A stretch of 64,000 bases of DNA from Azadirachta indica. Its lineage: Eukaryota; Streptophyta; Magnoliopsida; Sapindales; Meliaceae. The stretch covers positions 15,224,363 to 15,288,362 of the forward strand of contig CM040449.1 in assembly GCA_022749755.1 (NCBI GenBank), given 5' to 3'. The notes beneath the pieces are model-generated. The model was not told where the DNA came from. It made no database searches and saw nothing but the letters and a program-made list of their open reading frames with translations. Every line of letters begins with the position of its first letter. Positions within the stretch are counted from its first letter, which is position 1. The position numbers and the translations under genes are program-made. This document shows, in pieces, positions 1 through 12,793 of this stretch.

Positions 1-912
1 AAAATATATTCTTAACTAACTATTGATAATAAAAATTAACTATTTTACTTATATACTATTATCCTAAATTATTAAAAGACATATAAAATTATCATATTAT
101 TCTTTTATTTTTTAATAACTAATATAATCTTATTCTAACGTTTAAATTCAAAGTTATAATAATATTTTGACCATTAAATATTTTTCTTTTAAAATTTTAT
201 GTCAATTTTTTTATAATATTAATTACATATGAATTCTTTAAATATTTTTTAATTAAAATAGTCTATTTAAAAAATTATGTATAATTAATGTTATCAAAAT
301 CTTTAAGTTGTTATTTTTTATATATATTAATTGTAAAATTTTTTAAAATGTAAAATTTCTTGTCACAAATAATTAAAATTTGACGACATAAAAATTTTAA
401 TTTATTTGTGAAAACTTTTACAACATAATTTTTTATTATTAATTGTAAAAATTAAATACTCTAGTTTAGAGATTTTAACAATATTACACGGTCTTTTTTG
501 TCAAAATCTGCAAAATAGACCATTTACTTTTTGACAATTATAATAAAAGAATTATCTTGTAAAATTTTTTATAAATAAAATAAAAATTTTGTGCTGTAAA
601 ATTTTAATAGTTTTTTTTTAGCAAATTTTACAATTAATATTGCAAAAAATTGATAACTTAGGGATTTTGACAACAATAACTATATGTAATTAATATTGTA
701 AGAAAATGGAAACAAATTTTAAAAAAAAAAATTAATGGTCAAAATATTGTTATAACTTTTAAATTTAAATATTAGAATAAGATTATATTAATTATTATAA
801 AATAAAAGTAAGAATAATATAGTCATTTTATAATTTTATAATAATTTAGGCCAATAGTATATATGTGAAATGGTTAATCTTTATTGAATAGTGAGTTAGG
901 GGTATTTTTACA
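1..912. repeat. Large fold-back (MITE-like) element, left end outside window
   Basis: Bases about 1-430 read as an imperfect reverse complement of about 545-912. The pairing can be followed through several landmarks, including the segment near 120-190 with 725-785 and the segment near 285-360 with 620-690. The spacer at about 430-545 is unpaired. No coding frame lies inside. The left arm reaches base 1, so the true end and any target-site duplication are outside the window. The long AT-rich arms suggest a non-autonomous DNA transposon, but the superfamily cannot be assigned. Confidence 0.7.
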
Positions 913-1985
913 TTTTTCAAAAGTTAAGGATATTTTATATTGTCAAAAATTTAACTGAATATTTTCCATTTTTCAAAAATTTAGGAGAGTTAACTATAAT
1001 AAACAATAGTAATATAATTTTAAAATCATATTTTTCTATCCAAATTACATATTAATAAATTAAGACTTTTAAAACTAATTTTGAAACTAGTAAAACTTAT
1101 GCAACTAACTAGCCAAACTTTAAGAACTTGATGTCCTTTAATGTTCCATAAAATTTTTTTTAAATATTATGTAATATATATAGGATTTATTAAAAATTTA
1201 GATAAATTTTATTACAGTACATCTCAAATATACTTTACATAGAATTTAGATAATATTCTGTGGATTGATATAAGTACTATCTAATCAAAGCACAAAAGAT
1301 AATAATAGGAAGAAAGAGAGATAGGGCTAAAAAAAAAAAAAAAAGATATGTACTCTTGGAGTTTGGTTTTATATCTAGCTAAACCATTATAAGATTAAAA
1401 AGACTCAAACTATATGGATTATATAATACTTCAATTTCAAATATTTTTAATGAAATATTAAAATTAAATTGAAATATTTTAAGAACATATTAAATAAGCC
1501 CATAAATATGCCAACCACTTTGTAAGAGTTGTTGGCACCCTTTCCTCCATTTAAAGGTGTGGAGGTTACACATGAGATACATAAAAAGTATTGACTTAAA
1601 ATTTCAATACACTCAAAACTTTAATGTTAAATTTAGAAAAGAAAAGCCTATAAATAAAAATACTAAATGGTTAAAATTGTATGGATGAAAGGATAAAACA
1701 TTTGAAATCGTTATATTTCTAAGTAATTTAAAACCATAATATTGAACCATTTAGTAAATAGTAATCTAAAGTATGGACATTGTATTTTCTTTAAGATACT
1801 AAATTGAGAAAATTTGTATAGATTTAGTGAAAACATCAACGATTTGCATAAAATACTTTCATTTTTGCAGTAAGTCATAGTATATTTACTCAAATATACA
1901 TTTTAAACTATAAACATTTGTAACAAAAATGGTCTCTACGCTTATGTTTTACTTACATTTGTCAATAATTTAATATTTATTCATA
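913..1985. other. AT-rich intergenic DNA, nothing recognised
   Basis: No gene, RNA or clear repeat is recognised. An A-tract lies near 1,329-1,345. The short minus-strand frame near 1,711-1,893 has no recognisable domain and the composition of random AT-rich DNA. Confidence 0.6.
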
Positions 1986-1989
1986 TTTG

Positions 1990-2815
1990 ATATTTTCTTG
2001 CCTAATTTTTAAGTTTGTCTATTAATTTATTGATAATATTTACAAATAATATCAATGTTTTTTAAAAAAAAAAGCAGTATCCTTAAAATAGTAAAATGAC
2101 ATATTTACCTTTATTGTTGTTAATGCTGTGCATGTAAAGATAAAAACGACCTGTATAGTGAAAAAAATAAAATTTACTCTATATATATAAATTATTGAGA
2201 AAAATGAATTACTTATGTATTAAAAATAAGTTAAAATTTTCTCTTAAAAAGAAATAAATAAACTTGAATCAAATTATATATCAAAATAACCCATATATAA
2301 ATAAATTAATTAACTACCTAATTAAAAATAATAAATAAATTGATATTTACAAAAATGACAATTAATAATTTGATATTTGATATATGAAAAAATAGTAAAA
2401 AATTTAAATATGCAAAACATATGATATAATAATAATAAAAAAATTAATTAAATTTTTTTAATTAATTAATAATTTAATTTATTTATATATGGGTTATTTT
2501 GATATATAATTTAATTCAAGTTTATTTTATTTACTTTTTTAAGAGAAAATTTTAAATTAATTTTAATATATAAGTAATTCATTTTTCTCAACAAAACATA
2601 AATTATTAATTACATACAGAGTAAATTTTTTTTTTTTTTTGCTATACATGGTCAATTTTATCTTTGCATGTAAAGTATTAATATCAACGAGAGTAAATAT
2701 GTTATTTTATTATTTTTAGAGGCACTGTTAATTATTTTTAAAAAAATTAAATTATTTATAAAAATTATCAATAAATTAACGAATAAAATTAAAAATTATC
2801 CTTTTTTTCTAAATA
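1990..2815. repeat. Fold-back (MITE-like) element, ~0.83 kb
   Basis: An inverted repeat with arms of about 340 bp (about 1,990-2,330 and 2,445-2,815) and a short AT-rich loop. Matching landmarks include the GCATGTAAAGATAAAA block near 2,128 and its complement near 2,660, and the CCCATATATAAATAAATT block near 2,290 with its complement near 2,480. No transposase frame is inside. Target-site duplications were not resolved because the ends are AT-rich and diverged. Confidence 0.75.
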
Positions 2816-4304
2816 ATAAAATTTATTAAACAGGCAACGTTCGACAAAACTCAAATAAATTTTTAGTTCTCCTTATCATGTTAGAGATATTTAAGAAGGT
2901 AATTCTCTTATTGCAAACCAACTGACTAAGTCCGTAGGTGCCAAAATATATAAATAACTTAAAAAGATTTGAATAAGATGGGAAACTTTATTCATAAAAT
3001 ATTAAATATTTATTTTTATCATTACTTGAATTTATAGTAATATAAAAGTATTAAATATATCTTAAAGTATTCAAACTATTTATTTTTTACTACACTAATC
3101 AAACTATTTCAATATTTATTCATATCTATTATTCTATTACACTGTAAGTCCCAATTAAGAAATTATAACACAAGTAAATTTATAATTACCTAAGTAATTA
3201 ATTAAAAACTTTTGAATGCTATTATTAGTTAGTATGAAAAAAAGATGGTGAATAAATTAAGCACAAAGTTGGTCTTCTCCGTTGTCTCGAAAGACGGGAT
3301 AAGAATAAGACATATGCATGAACATGGAAAATAAAGTAAATTCAGTTTTCAACACAGCAGACAACTTGTCTCAGCTCCTTTCCTCTATCTAATAAATTGA
3401 TAATGGATTAGGTGACTTTTTGAAAAGTAATTCATAGCCTGTTGGGCCCCCTTGATAAAGATAGTCAGATTTTTGCTGTTTGTCAATAAACTTTTTTGAA
3501 ACGATAAATTAAAACATAATATACTCTATTTTAACAATTACGATCACTAAAAATAATAAATTAAATAGTGAGAATTAAATTGTTAAAAGGGTAAAGAATA
3601 TACATATATATTTTAAATATATATACACCTTAAGAATTTCAAGTAAAAAATTTTAGTTTTATTGATTTTAAAAATATTTACAAAATTCTAATTGTTAAAA
3701 AATCTTGTTAGTTGTAGATAATTTTTTTTAGTTTTATTTATAATTACGATGTTAATTTATTAATTATAATCATTTTAAGAATTACATGTATTTGATTATC
3801 ATTATTCTTGTTTAAATTTAGAAAATATATATATATTTTAAATAAACCAATAGAATTTAGGGGTGTGTTTATCCTTTTCCTTTGTTAAGATTCAACACAT
3901 TATGTCAAATTTATTATTTTGATAAAGTTTAAGGACAAAATGTTATTATGCTATTTTTTTAATTTATTTTACTTTTATGGGGTACTGCTAAATGTACCTT
4001 TTGATATGATTCTTCAATTTTTAACCACAAAATTTGATTGGTTTTTGATAAAGTGTGATTCCGTTATAGAGGCATTGGCATATTCGAATATGATAAGTTC
4101 AAGTAGAAAATCATTTGAATATTATGCTTAAATTGAGCATATTCATCATTATTCTTATAATCAATCACTTTTATAGCTCCTCTCTAACTTTTTTTTTTAC
4201 CCTTTTCATTATTATTATTATTATTATTATTAGAAGATTAATTATATTAATGATAATGATGATGAATTATGATCAACTATTCCATTACCCCACTCTAAGA
4301 GTCG
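2816..4304. other. AT-rich intergenic DNA with an ATT microsatellite
   Basis: No gene is recognised. A perfect ATT trinucleotide run lies near 4,205-4,230. Short frames at 3,919-4,131 and 4,115-4,336 are low-complexity and partly read through this microsatellite. The 3,590-3,870 stretch is weakly self-complementary but too diverged to call an element. Confidence 0.5.
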
Positions 4305-4722
4305 GTATAATTTTTCTAATAGGCTTTTTTGAATAGAAATTTTACCTATAAAATTTTTGTAAATAAAATTTTTTTACAAAAATTAATTAATTATTTAATT
4401 ATCACAAATAACTTTTAAAAAAATTTAAATAATTATTTTAATAGATAAATATTTAATGTTATATTTTTAAAAAGAATAACAAAAATTTTTAAAAATAAAG
4501 TAAAGATATTTTAAACAATTTCATTTTTTAAAAAAATGAGAAAAAAATTATTATTAAAAATTTAAATTTTAGACTTTTTTAAACAAAAAAAATAGTTTTT
4601 TTAATTATTCAAAAACTCTTTTTTTGGTGACAACTTAACGACACCTAAAAATTTGAAAAAAATTTTTATTATTAAAAAAATTCTTTTGATTAATTAAAAA
4701 GACAAACTAAATGAGCACTAAA
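4305..4722 (+). repeat. MITE-like dispersed repeat, copy 1
   Basis: Aligns over its whole length, in the same orientation, with 14,855-15,266. Both copies start near GTATAATTTTTC and end near GCACTAA, with the same order of T-rich and A-rich blocks between. About 410 bp, non-coding. Two full-length copies with shared ends are expected of a mobilised non-autonomous element; the superfamily is not determined. Confidence 0.65.
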
Positions 4723-5280
4723 TATTTTAAAAAATAGAAAAAAAAGATAATCAAAATCTTGTACTTTAATTTTAATAATAATTTAAAGTATAAATAAGAG
4801 AAAAAGATTGTTGAATACTTAAACATGGTCTAATATACGATTTAATTCTTATTAATTTAATAATTATCTATTTTAACTCTCAATCTACTAAATAAGTTTT
4901 ATTTAAGATAAGTATTAGTCTATTTCTATGTTACAATTTTTGAAATACCTTATTATCACGAAAATTGAGAATTTGAAATCTAATGATACCAACAATAATT
5001 TATTTTGAGTATATTATCAATATTAAATAAAAATTAAATGGATAAATTTTTAAGTTATTGAAACTAAAATATGCATTTAATAATATTTTAAAGATTCATG
5101 AGTCTTTTTCTCATATAAACAATACATTCATCTCTAAATTTTATGTTACAAAACATAAGTACATTATTTTAATTCTTAATTTTATGCCTCTTTTCTTTTT
5201 GGTCATTGCTTTATTTTTTTTATTTTTTCTCTTCTTTCACAAGAACATTTTTTGGTCAATTTATTGATATATCGAAAAAT
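4723..5280. other. AT-rich intergenic DNA, nothing recognised
   Basis: No gene or clear repeat is seen. The frame at 5,058-5,267 encodes only a low-complexity Phe/Leu/Ile-rich string. Confidence 0.5.
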
Positions 5281-5384
5281 AAAATAAAATGAACCCATAC
5301 TAAAAGCAGCCGTTTCATGGGTCCATCTGTTATGTATCCAGCACATTCTGAGAAGTTGCAATAAAACAAAATAGTGCACTTATA

Positions 5385-5455
5385 AATCACGTGTCAATTT
5401 AATGGGCTGGCCCATATTATTGGGGAAAAATCATTGATCACTTTTTAATGGGCCC
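5385..5455. promoter_or_regulatory. Cluster of G-box and site II (TGGGCY) motifs
   Basis: A CACGTG G-box core lies near 5,389. A dyad ATGGGCTGGCCCAT lies near 5,401-5,415, carrying TGGGCY on both strands. ATGGGCCCA follows near 5,449. In plants, TGGGCY site II elements bind TCP factors and are enriched in promoters of growth-related genes, and G-boxes bind bZIP or bHLH factors. No gene is recognised on either side, so this is either a relic or chance; the call rests on motif density only. Confidence 0.3.
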
Positions 5456-5950
5456 AAGCTGAGATCAAAGGCTTTCGCAATGTGTAAAAGAACTTTTTTC
5501 TACAATTTTTTCTGAATAACATTTTTGCAAGTAAAAATTTAAACAGAGTAGTTAATTGTTTGATTGTGAACTATATAAACGTTTTGGTGCTTTTCAGAAT
5601 AAAAAATTGTATGAGAAGAAGATATAAGATATAAATAAAGGTGGCAAAATAGGCAAATTGGTCCAAGTATGGCACAACTCAGTCCTAAATAGTGTTGGGT
5701 TTGAATACAACTACATTTTATATTTTCTATAATCTTCAAATTGTATAAGTTGAATTTGATGTCCATTATGCACGAGTGCTTTAGCAGGTTTAGGATTTAC
5801 TTTATTTTGTTGATTTACAATGATGTACTAGGGCTTGCATTACTTGAAATGAAGCTTGATGTTGCCATCTCTCCCACATTATCATGTATCTCCTGCTTGA
5901 TTTTCCAAAAATTGAAAAATCTATAACCCTTATGTTTCTTGGAATAGAAA
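5456..5950. other. Intergenic DNA, nothing recognised
   Basis: Slightly less AT-rich than its surroundings. Two short opposing frames (5,539-5,766 minus and 5,741-5,926 plus) encode no recognisable domain. Confidence 0.4.
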
Positions 5951-6422
5951 TAGGGGTGGGAAAAAATGCTCGATTTTCGATTCAGCTTGGTTCGATTTTA
6001 AAAATAAGTTTGGTTTAATTCAATTCTGAATCAATCAGTTGATTTGATCGAAAATCGAACTCGACCGAAATCAATTGTAGAATTTCATATAAACTCTTGA
6101 TATTTAGAAAAATTATAAACAAATAATAATTTTCTAATTATTATTATAAATTTACATAAAAATAGAAGAAAGTATCATAAATCTTAAAAATTATTTTCTT
6201 TATAATTATTATATAATTTAAAAACTCATATAAAAATATTCAAAAACTTAAAAATTCAAAGCTAAAGCTCGAAACAGAAGTGGAACCAAAGTGCAGCCCA
6301 AGAACTAAACTTGGAACCGAATTGAACCGAATTAGTTCGGTTCCATTGCATAGTTCATATATTTTAAAAATCGAACCCAAATCGAATCGAAATTAAACCG
6401 AATCAGATTTTGTCCACCCTTA
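5951..6422. mobile_element. hAT-like MITE, ~470 bp
   Basis: The ends are inverted: TAGGGGTGG at 5,951 and its near-complement CCACCCTTA ending near 6,422. The subterminal parts are rich in TCGATTT/AAATCGA-type words in both orientations, as is usual for plant hAT-derived MITEs. There is no coding capacity. A clear 8-bp target duplication was not found, so the family is inferred from the end and subterminal pattern. Confidence 0.65.
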
Positions 6423-7556
6423 AGTGGGAATATGGTTTGTTTATTTTTTTTTAAATTCTTTGATATTTTAATCCCAACTTGGACAACACATTGACAAAAT
6501 CTACTCTTCAGCTAGAAGATTCCATCCCTAAGTAGAAACATAGGTTTGTATTGTTCTTGTTCAACATCCAGTTTGCTGCCATATGTTGGTTGAAATCATC
6601 ATAGTTAGCTTCCAAAAGCAAAAAATTCCACAACTTGGCTCTTGCATACAATATTAAAAAGAAAAAAAAACTTGTTAGAGTTTTTTTCAGACTTAAAAAT
6701 CCCTATTGCAATCTTCTTTCCACATCTACGTAATTTGTTTCTGAATTTGATGATTCTCCATTCATTTGCATTATTGAAAGATTGAATGGTGCTCATTATA
6801 CTATTTTCACTATATTGAAAGTATGGAAGAGTGTGGTATTTTGAAATGGAAGAATGGAAAGACAATAGCTCAAAGGGTTTGTTAAGAGAATGAAGAGAAT
6901 GTCAAAATAAAGAAAATGAAGCCTTTGTATTTTTATGTTCATTTCTATGATTCTTAAAGGCTTCAAATTGATTTTACTTTTTGTGACTGTTGGATTTTAT
7001 TTCCAACTTCCTTATTTTGCTTTTGAAAATAAAAATCAAGTTATCATTTTTATATTTAAACAAGGGTATTTTAGTAATTTATTGCCAACACCCTTGTTCA
7101 ATGTCTATATTTCAACATTCAAGGTAAACAAAATTTAAGATTAAAATAATACTAATTATTTTCTTACATTTCAAATAAATAATACAAATTATTATTACAT
7201 TAATTTGTTTTACTTTAATCAAGGGTATTTTTGTAACTTTGATTTATTTTGGATACTGCAACTGACAATTAATGTATGAAAACTAATATTGCGAGTGGTA
7301 CTAGACAAATGATAGTTATATTATAAGGGTATAAGTATAATTGCACTCAAAAAGTAACATTTTCTTCTAACAGGGATAGCATTAAAGGAAGTAATGGGAG
7401 ATTAGGTCAAACAATAGAAGAAAATTAGACATTTTACCAAAAAGATTCTTTTATGTTATTTATTTATAATTACATAGTTATTTAATTATTAAAAAATTAT
7501 ATTACATTTATTTAGACACCTTTTTAGATTTTCTTTAAAAAATTATAATTTAAAAG
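6423..7556. other. Intergenic DNA, nothing recognised
   Basis: Short frames at 6,605-6,865 (minus) and 6,935-7,138 (plus) match nothing I recognise. No splice-consistent gene model could be built. Confidence 0.4.
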
Positions 7557-8330
7557 GCAAATGATAACTAGACCCTCAATTTTAAAAATAAATATCAACT
7601 ACACTCGTGAATTGAAAATAACGTAAATGAGACTCCTTCTGTTAGATTTTTATTACTATTCACGACTTACTTCTTTAAAAATGACCAAAATGCCCTTAAA
7701 TAAATTTACATAAATATTCATAATTACTAATTTTCTTAAAATTAAATTAAAAAATATAAATTATAGATAAAGACAATATACCAACAACAAAAAATAATTA
7801 ATATATTTAAAGATAGAAACAATTAAAACTAAAAATAAAAAATTAACATCATTTTTATTATAATTAAATTTATTTTTAAATATTATATATTAGTGACAAT
7901 TTTTGAAGTAAATATATTAGATATTATACTAACAAATATTTCATAACAAATTCAACAATATAATGTCAAATAAATTTAATTCAATAATTGACATTAAAAT
8001 ATAATATTTAAAAATAAATTTAATGATAATAAAAATAAATTTAACTTTTAATTCTTCAATTTCTAAAATAATTTAATTATGGTTTATTTTGGTATATTTT
8101 GTCTATATGTTGTTTTGTTTTATAATTAATTTTAAAAAATGTGAATTAGAAATATTTATATAAATTTATTTATCAATAAAGGCATTTATGTTATTTTATA
8201 GGGTTTAATAGTAAACAATATCAAAAGATTTAATAGAAAGGGTACCATTGACACTTTTTTTTAGTTTGGGGTGTAATTGACACTTATTTTTTGAATTTGG
8301 AGTCCCGATGTTGTCCTTGGCTCTAATTTA
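7557..8330. repeat. Diverged fold-back (MITE-like) element
   Basis: The left part (about 7,557-7,800) is an imperfect reverse complement of the right part (about 8,090-8,330). Both outer ends carry the same pattern: a GACTCC/GACCCTCAATTTT block, then TATCAACTACACT or GTCAATTACACC, then a CCTTCTGTTAG-like block, in inverted orientation. No coding frame. Clearly old; target duplications not resolved. Confidence 0.55.
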
Positions 8331-8540
8331 AGTTATCCAAAAGTACAACTATGCATATGACAAAGGGGCGAATTAGATATTTAAAAAATTTAAAAAACTA
8401 ACTAATATGCGATACGATATCCAAAATTATGTAGTATAATAAATTTAATATATAACTATAATCATCAATATGTAAATAATGACAAATTAAACTATGAGTG
8501 TAAATACATATGTTTTAATAATTATATAAGCATAATTATT

Positions 8541-8766
8541 AATAAAGAAATCAAGAGAGATAGATCAAACACAATATTTTATATGCTTCAACAAGCTTTA
8601 ACTTATATCCACGCCTCCCTTCCTGGCTAATTAGGCTTGACGATTTCTCTAAATTCAATCTTTTATCATTGATAATTCCAAATTAACTTTCAATGTCACT
8701 TATTTATTTAATAAATAAATTCAAACCTCTTCAATAAATAAGTGAACTTCTTGATGTCACTTAAAT
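8541..8766 (+). repeat. Dispersed repeat family X, left part, split by the hAT element
   Basis: Resembles 23,850-24,040 in word order (TTCAACAAGCTTTAACTTAT-like, then CAATCTTTTAT, then AACTTTCAA, then CAAACCT). It breaks off exactly at the target duplication of the 8,767-11,070 element and resumes at 11,071. The family recurs at 23.8-26.2 kb and 37.16-37.74 kb. It is non-coding and probably LTR-derived. Confidence 0.6.
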
Positions 8767-11070
8767 AGAGATGACAAATAGGTCGGCCTGGTTCAGCACA
8801 AACTCGACTCATAAACAGTATTGGACCGGTCCAACACAACATGGTGATCGGATTGGGCTAAATTGAGATGCCAAGCCTATGGGCTGTGCTTGGCACGAGG
8901 CCTGTGCTAGGCCAGCTTACAGGCCTAATAGGTTTGACTAAAAGGGCTTTACTTTCAAGAAATTTTTTTTTTGCATTTGTTGCAACTTGAACTTTTGACC
9001 TAAAAAACACAAATAATAACTTTACCACTACACCAACTCCGTTCACTTATCTAAAGATATGAATAAAATATATTGAATAATAAATGAATATTTAGTACAT
9101 TTATTAAATATATTATTTTTGAATTGTTATTATCGATATAAAATAATTATATAATCTAACTATAATTTTATCTTTAATAATTATTTAAATATAATTTTAT
9201 TACAATTATTTTTTATAATTGTTTGAAGGAATAAATCTTTTAGTTCTAATAAATATTTATTTTTTCATAAATTAATTGTTAAGAAAAGATAATTGACAAC
9301 AATCATCAATTTGATTGAGACAATTAAACAATTTATATAAAATATTGTCAATAATAAAAATTTTGTTTGAACAAAATATGAAATTTAATTGATACATTAA
9401 TTTTAATTTATGTATGAACCTATATAAAAAGAAAAATAAATAAGTGTGCCAATAAATTATGATTTAATTTTTAATAGACTTGATAAAGTTACAGATAATA
9501 TATTAAACAAATTTTAGAATTGAAAAAAAAAAATTATTTGGTAGACAAAAAAATGAAATCTGAAAAGAAAAAGAAATTTTTTAAGAAATTTTTTGTTTTA
9601 TTAATCTTGTATTACTACATTATAATAAATTAATTTATTAATTATAAATTAATTATTTTATTTGAATAAATTTGTTATTTTTATTTTATCAAAACCTATT
9701 GTTCTAATTATTAAAAATTATTTAATCTTGTTATTATTTTATTATTTTAGCAAATTTCTTTATTAGAAAATAAATTTAAAAATTTTAAAATTAATTAAAT
9801 TAAAAATTTGTAAATAATTATGAAAGACTTAATTGATTAAATTAAAAAATTATAACTTGTATTGTTTTGTTGTTCCAGGAGCATAACACAACCCAACAGT
9901 ACAAAAAACTCTAACAATTATGGGTTTTAATTTTGATTTTGAAATTTAAAATTTGTTTTAATTTAGAAATTTTACCTTAAAATATTTATGTATTTATATG
10001 ATCATGATGATTCATTGATTATTGTAATATTATATTATATATTTTAATTGTGATTATTAATAATAGATGGTTATTATTAATTATTTTATTTTCATCAATT
10101 ATTTTGTGAAGAAATCAAATACTTATTTTTACTATGTTATTTTGATGATATGTGATAATAATAAAAGCTAATTTTTGTTAAATATTTTAAAAATGTATTC
10201 CAATCAATAAATTTAATATTTTTTCTAATTTATATTAACTTTAATAGAGACAGTTGTATAATTAAATTATTATATAAATTTTCAAATCCTAAATCTGCAA
10301 ATGACATGAATTGCCCTCGCCACTTTATCTTTTCCCTCAGAATCACTCTTGTTTATTATAAATGATAATATTTTTCACACATATAAATTATTTTGATGAT
10401 TGTTAATGTTATGTATAAGATTTTTTTTTTATTTTTTATGGTTTTATTAATGATAATAATAATAATAATAATTATAAAAATTTGAATTATCTTAAATTAT
10501 AAAATTAATTTTTATCAATATAATAATTTTAAAATAATATTTTTAATAAATTGAGGATGAACTATTAGTTAAATATATTTTATTTATACTAGTTTTACAA
10601 ATGAATTTAAGTGGCCAGTCATAATGTTTCTAATTATTTCTTGAAGTTATGTGTTTGATTTCTTTCATTGTAGAAATTTTTAAAAAAAAAAATTACAAAG
10701 TCAACCTAAAATCAAAATGGCTCGCGGGCCATACAAAACACAGGCTAGCATGACTCATATCGGTTAAACTTCATGGAAAGTGTAGGCTCAAAATTCGTGC
10801 CTAGTCTGACCTGGCATATCAGCCTGCTTAGGCTTTCATTCATGGGCTGCCAATTTTATAAAGTCAATCTAGAGTTAAAACAACTCACGGGCTAGCCCAA
10901 GCATGGGCCCAGCACGTCCTGCATAGGTCAAACTTTATGTGATGCTGGGCTGAAAATTTGTGAAGCGGGCTCAAGATGGCCTAGCATGACTACTATACAC
11001 ACTTAGGCTGACTCGGTACGTCAGCCTACTTAGGCTTCAATTTCATGACCCGAGCCAACTTGCCACCTTT
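8767..11070. mobile_element. hAT-like non-autonomous element (2.3 kb)
   Basis: The ends are short terminal inverted repeats: AGAGATGACAA at the left and, read on minus, AAAGGTGGCAA at the right. They are flanked by 8-bp target duplications, ACTTAAAT at 8,759-8,766 and ACTCAAAT at 11,071-11,078, with one mismatch. Both ends have GC-rich subterminal segments (about 8,780-8,950 and 10,715-11,060) full of GGGCC/GGCCT/AGCCC words, typical of plant hAT elements. The 1.7-kb centre is AT-rich and has no transposase frame. The frame at 8,858-9,046 is a by-product of the subterminal repeats. Confidence 0.75.
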
Positions 11071-12150
11071 ACTCAAATATTACAGCCACGTGATTTGAAT
11101 AAGTGTCACTTTTACTTATCAATTTGGAGAAAACACTCTCAAAAATAGATATTCAAAGGATAAAAAAGTATATTTGGATCAAATATATTGTTTACTATTA
11201 TTGATGGGATATAATTGTTAATAAGATTTTTTGAATATTTTTGAAACTATTAAAATTAATCTATCTAAGAAACCCTATATTGCATAAATTGGAGGAGCTT
11301 TCTATTGTATGTTTTCTATTAAAGGGTACATTTTCTATTGAATAGTATGAATAGTCCATAATTATACACTGACCAGTAAGAAATGAAAAAAGAAATTTTC
11401 TAGCATTATAAGTCAAAATTTAGGGAGTTGAATGACTTTTTTCTTTTTTAAAATCAAGATAATTAGAATACTCTTATAATGTATGTAACAATATTTTTCA
11501 AGTGTGGAAAAATTTGTTTCATGCAAAATTTGTTTCAAACAAATAACAAATTTGGTATTTTATTTATAGGTAAATTTAGAAAACTATTTGTTAGGCTCAA
11601 AATATTTAGATTTTCAAAATATTTAAATTTTTTTATAAATTCAGTCCACTAAATTTGGTTTTTCAAATTCAAAAGTACCAATTTTGTACCAAATTTTGTA
11701 CATGCTCTACCTGAAATTCAGTAGTCTAAAATGGAATGACTGAATTTCGGTCTGATTTTGAAAATATTGTATTTTTATTCCTAATACATAGTTTAAAAAT
11801 CTTGCACTTTAATCCTCATAAAATTATTCAAGTCTTAAGAAGAGAATATTTTTCACAAATCCAAGTGTTTATTTTTAAAAGAAGTGAACGATAAATTGTA
11901 AAATTATATTTCCAAGAAATATAAAAAATAAATATTTAAAAACATTGACATATTTGTTTTGATTAAAAAATGATTTTGAACTTCTAATCAAAAATTAATA
12001 ATCAATTTAAATATACTTACAAATATAGTTAATCATATATATGTGTGTCTAAGTTTCTCAAATTTTGACTTCAACTTGGTCAAGAGATTCCAAACTTCCA
12101 ATATGCTCTTCATTGATACCTTAATTTTATATATTCTTTTAAATATCATT
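11071..12150 (+). repeat. Dispersed repeat family X, right part
   Basis: Continues the repeat interrupted at 8,766. GAATAAGTGTCACTTTTACTTA near 11,098 matches the equivalent point in the copy at 24,030. The segment 11,700-12,120 parallels 25,730-26,150, with shared words TTTTTCACAAATCCA, then TGTTTATTTT, then GATTCCAA and CCAATATGCT, in the same order. Non-coding; LTR origin is likely but unproven. Confidence 0.6.
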
Positions 12151-12540
12151 AATTATACAAATTTTTTTACTATAAATTTTTATAAAAGTTAATTTCTTTT
12201 GGTATCATTAAAACTTTAGGTTAAGAATTGACTCAATTATGCTTTTTCAATAATGTTTACTTCAAATTCATATTGAAAAAAATGAACCAAATCAATTCAA
12301 AATGATGAATTAGTTTAAGTCCTTGTACATTATTCAACTTGATTTAAATATTTATCAAACTGACTTATTTGATTTTATTTTGATTTACGTTCAACTGGAT
12401 CGAACAAAAAATTATCCAAACCCCGCAATTAGAATGAGCATAGAACCAAAAATTTCTGCATTTCATTTCCCATTCTACCAACTCTACTTCCATTTGGAAA
12501 AAATAAAAAAAACTATCAAAAAATATTTATAATAAAAAAT
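12151..12540. other. Intergenic DNA, nothing recognised
   Basis: AT-rich. The frame at 12,323-12,532 shows no known domain. Confidence 0.4.
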
Positions 12541-12793
12541 GAGAAAATGTCTATTGCCCCCTACTTTTTGAAATAATATTCCATTATTTTTTTTAATACC
12601 CTATCACTCCCCGAAATTTTATTTTTTTTAATTTTATTCTTCAATATAATTAGTTTATAAAATAATAAAATAAAAAAAAATTTGAAATATTAAAGAACAA
12701 AATCGGAACTAAGGAGGTGGTATAATATTAAAGAAAATATAGGGGGTAATAAGACATTAGTTCAAAAAGTAAGGAGATAATAGACATTCTCCC
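12541..12793. repeat. Small MITE with inverted ends, ~253 bp
   Basis: The left end GAGAAAATGTCTATTGCC is mirrored by GGGAGAATGTCTATTATC read on minus from 12,793. Both are followed inward by TACTTTTTGAA, giving terminal inverted repeats of at least 30 bp. Flanks are similar A-rich strings (AATAAAAAA and ATAAAAATT) that could be a degraded 9-bp duplication, which would point to a Mutator-type MITE. Confidence 0.65.

Noticed and set aside
3590..3870. Fold-back element around two TATATATT runs
   Set aside because: Complementarity is largely due to simple AT sequence.
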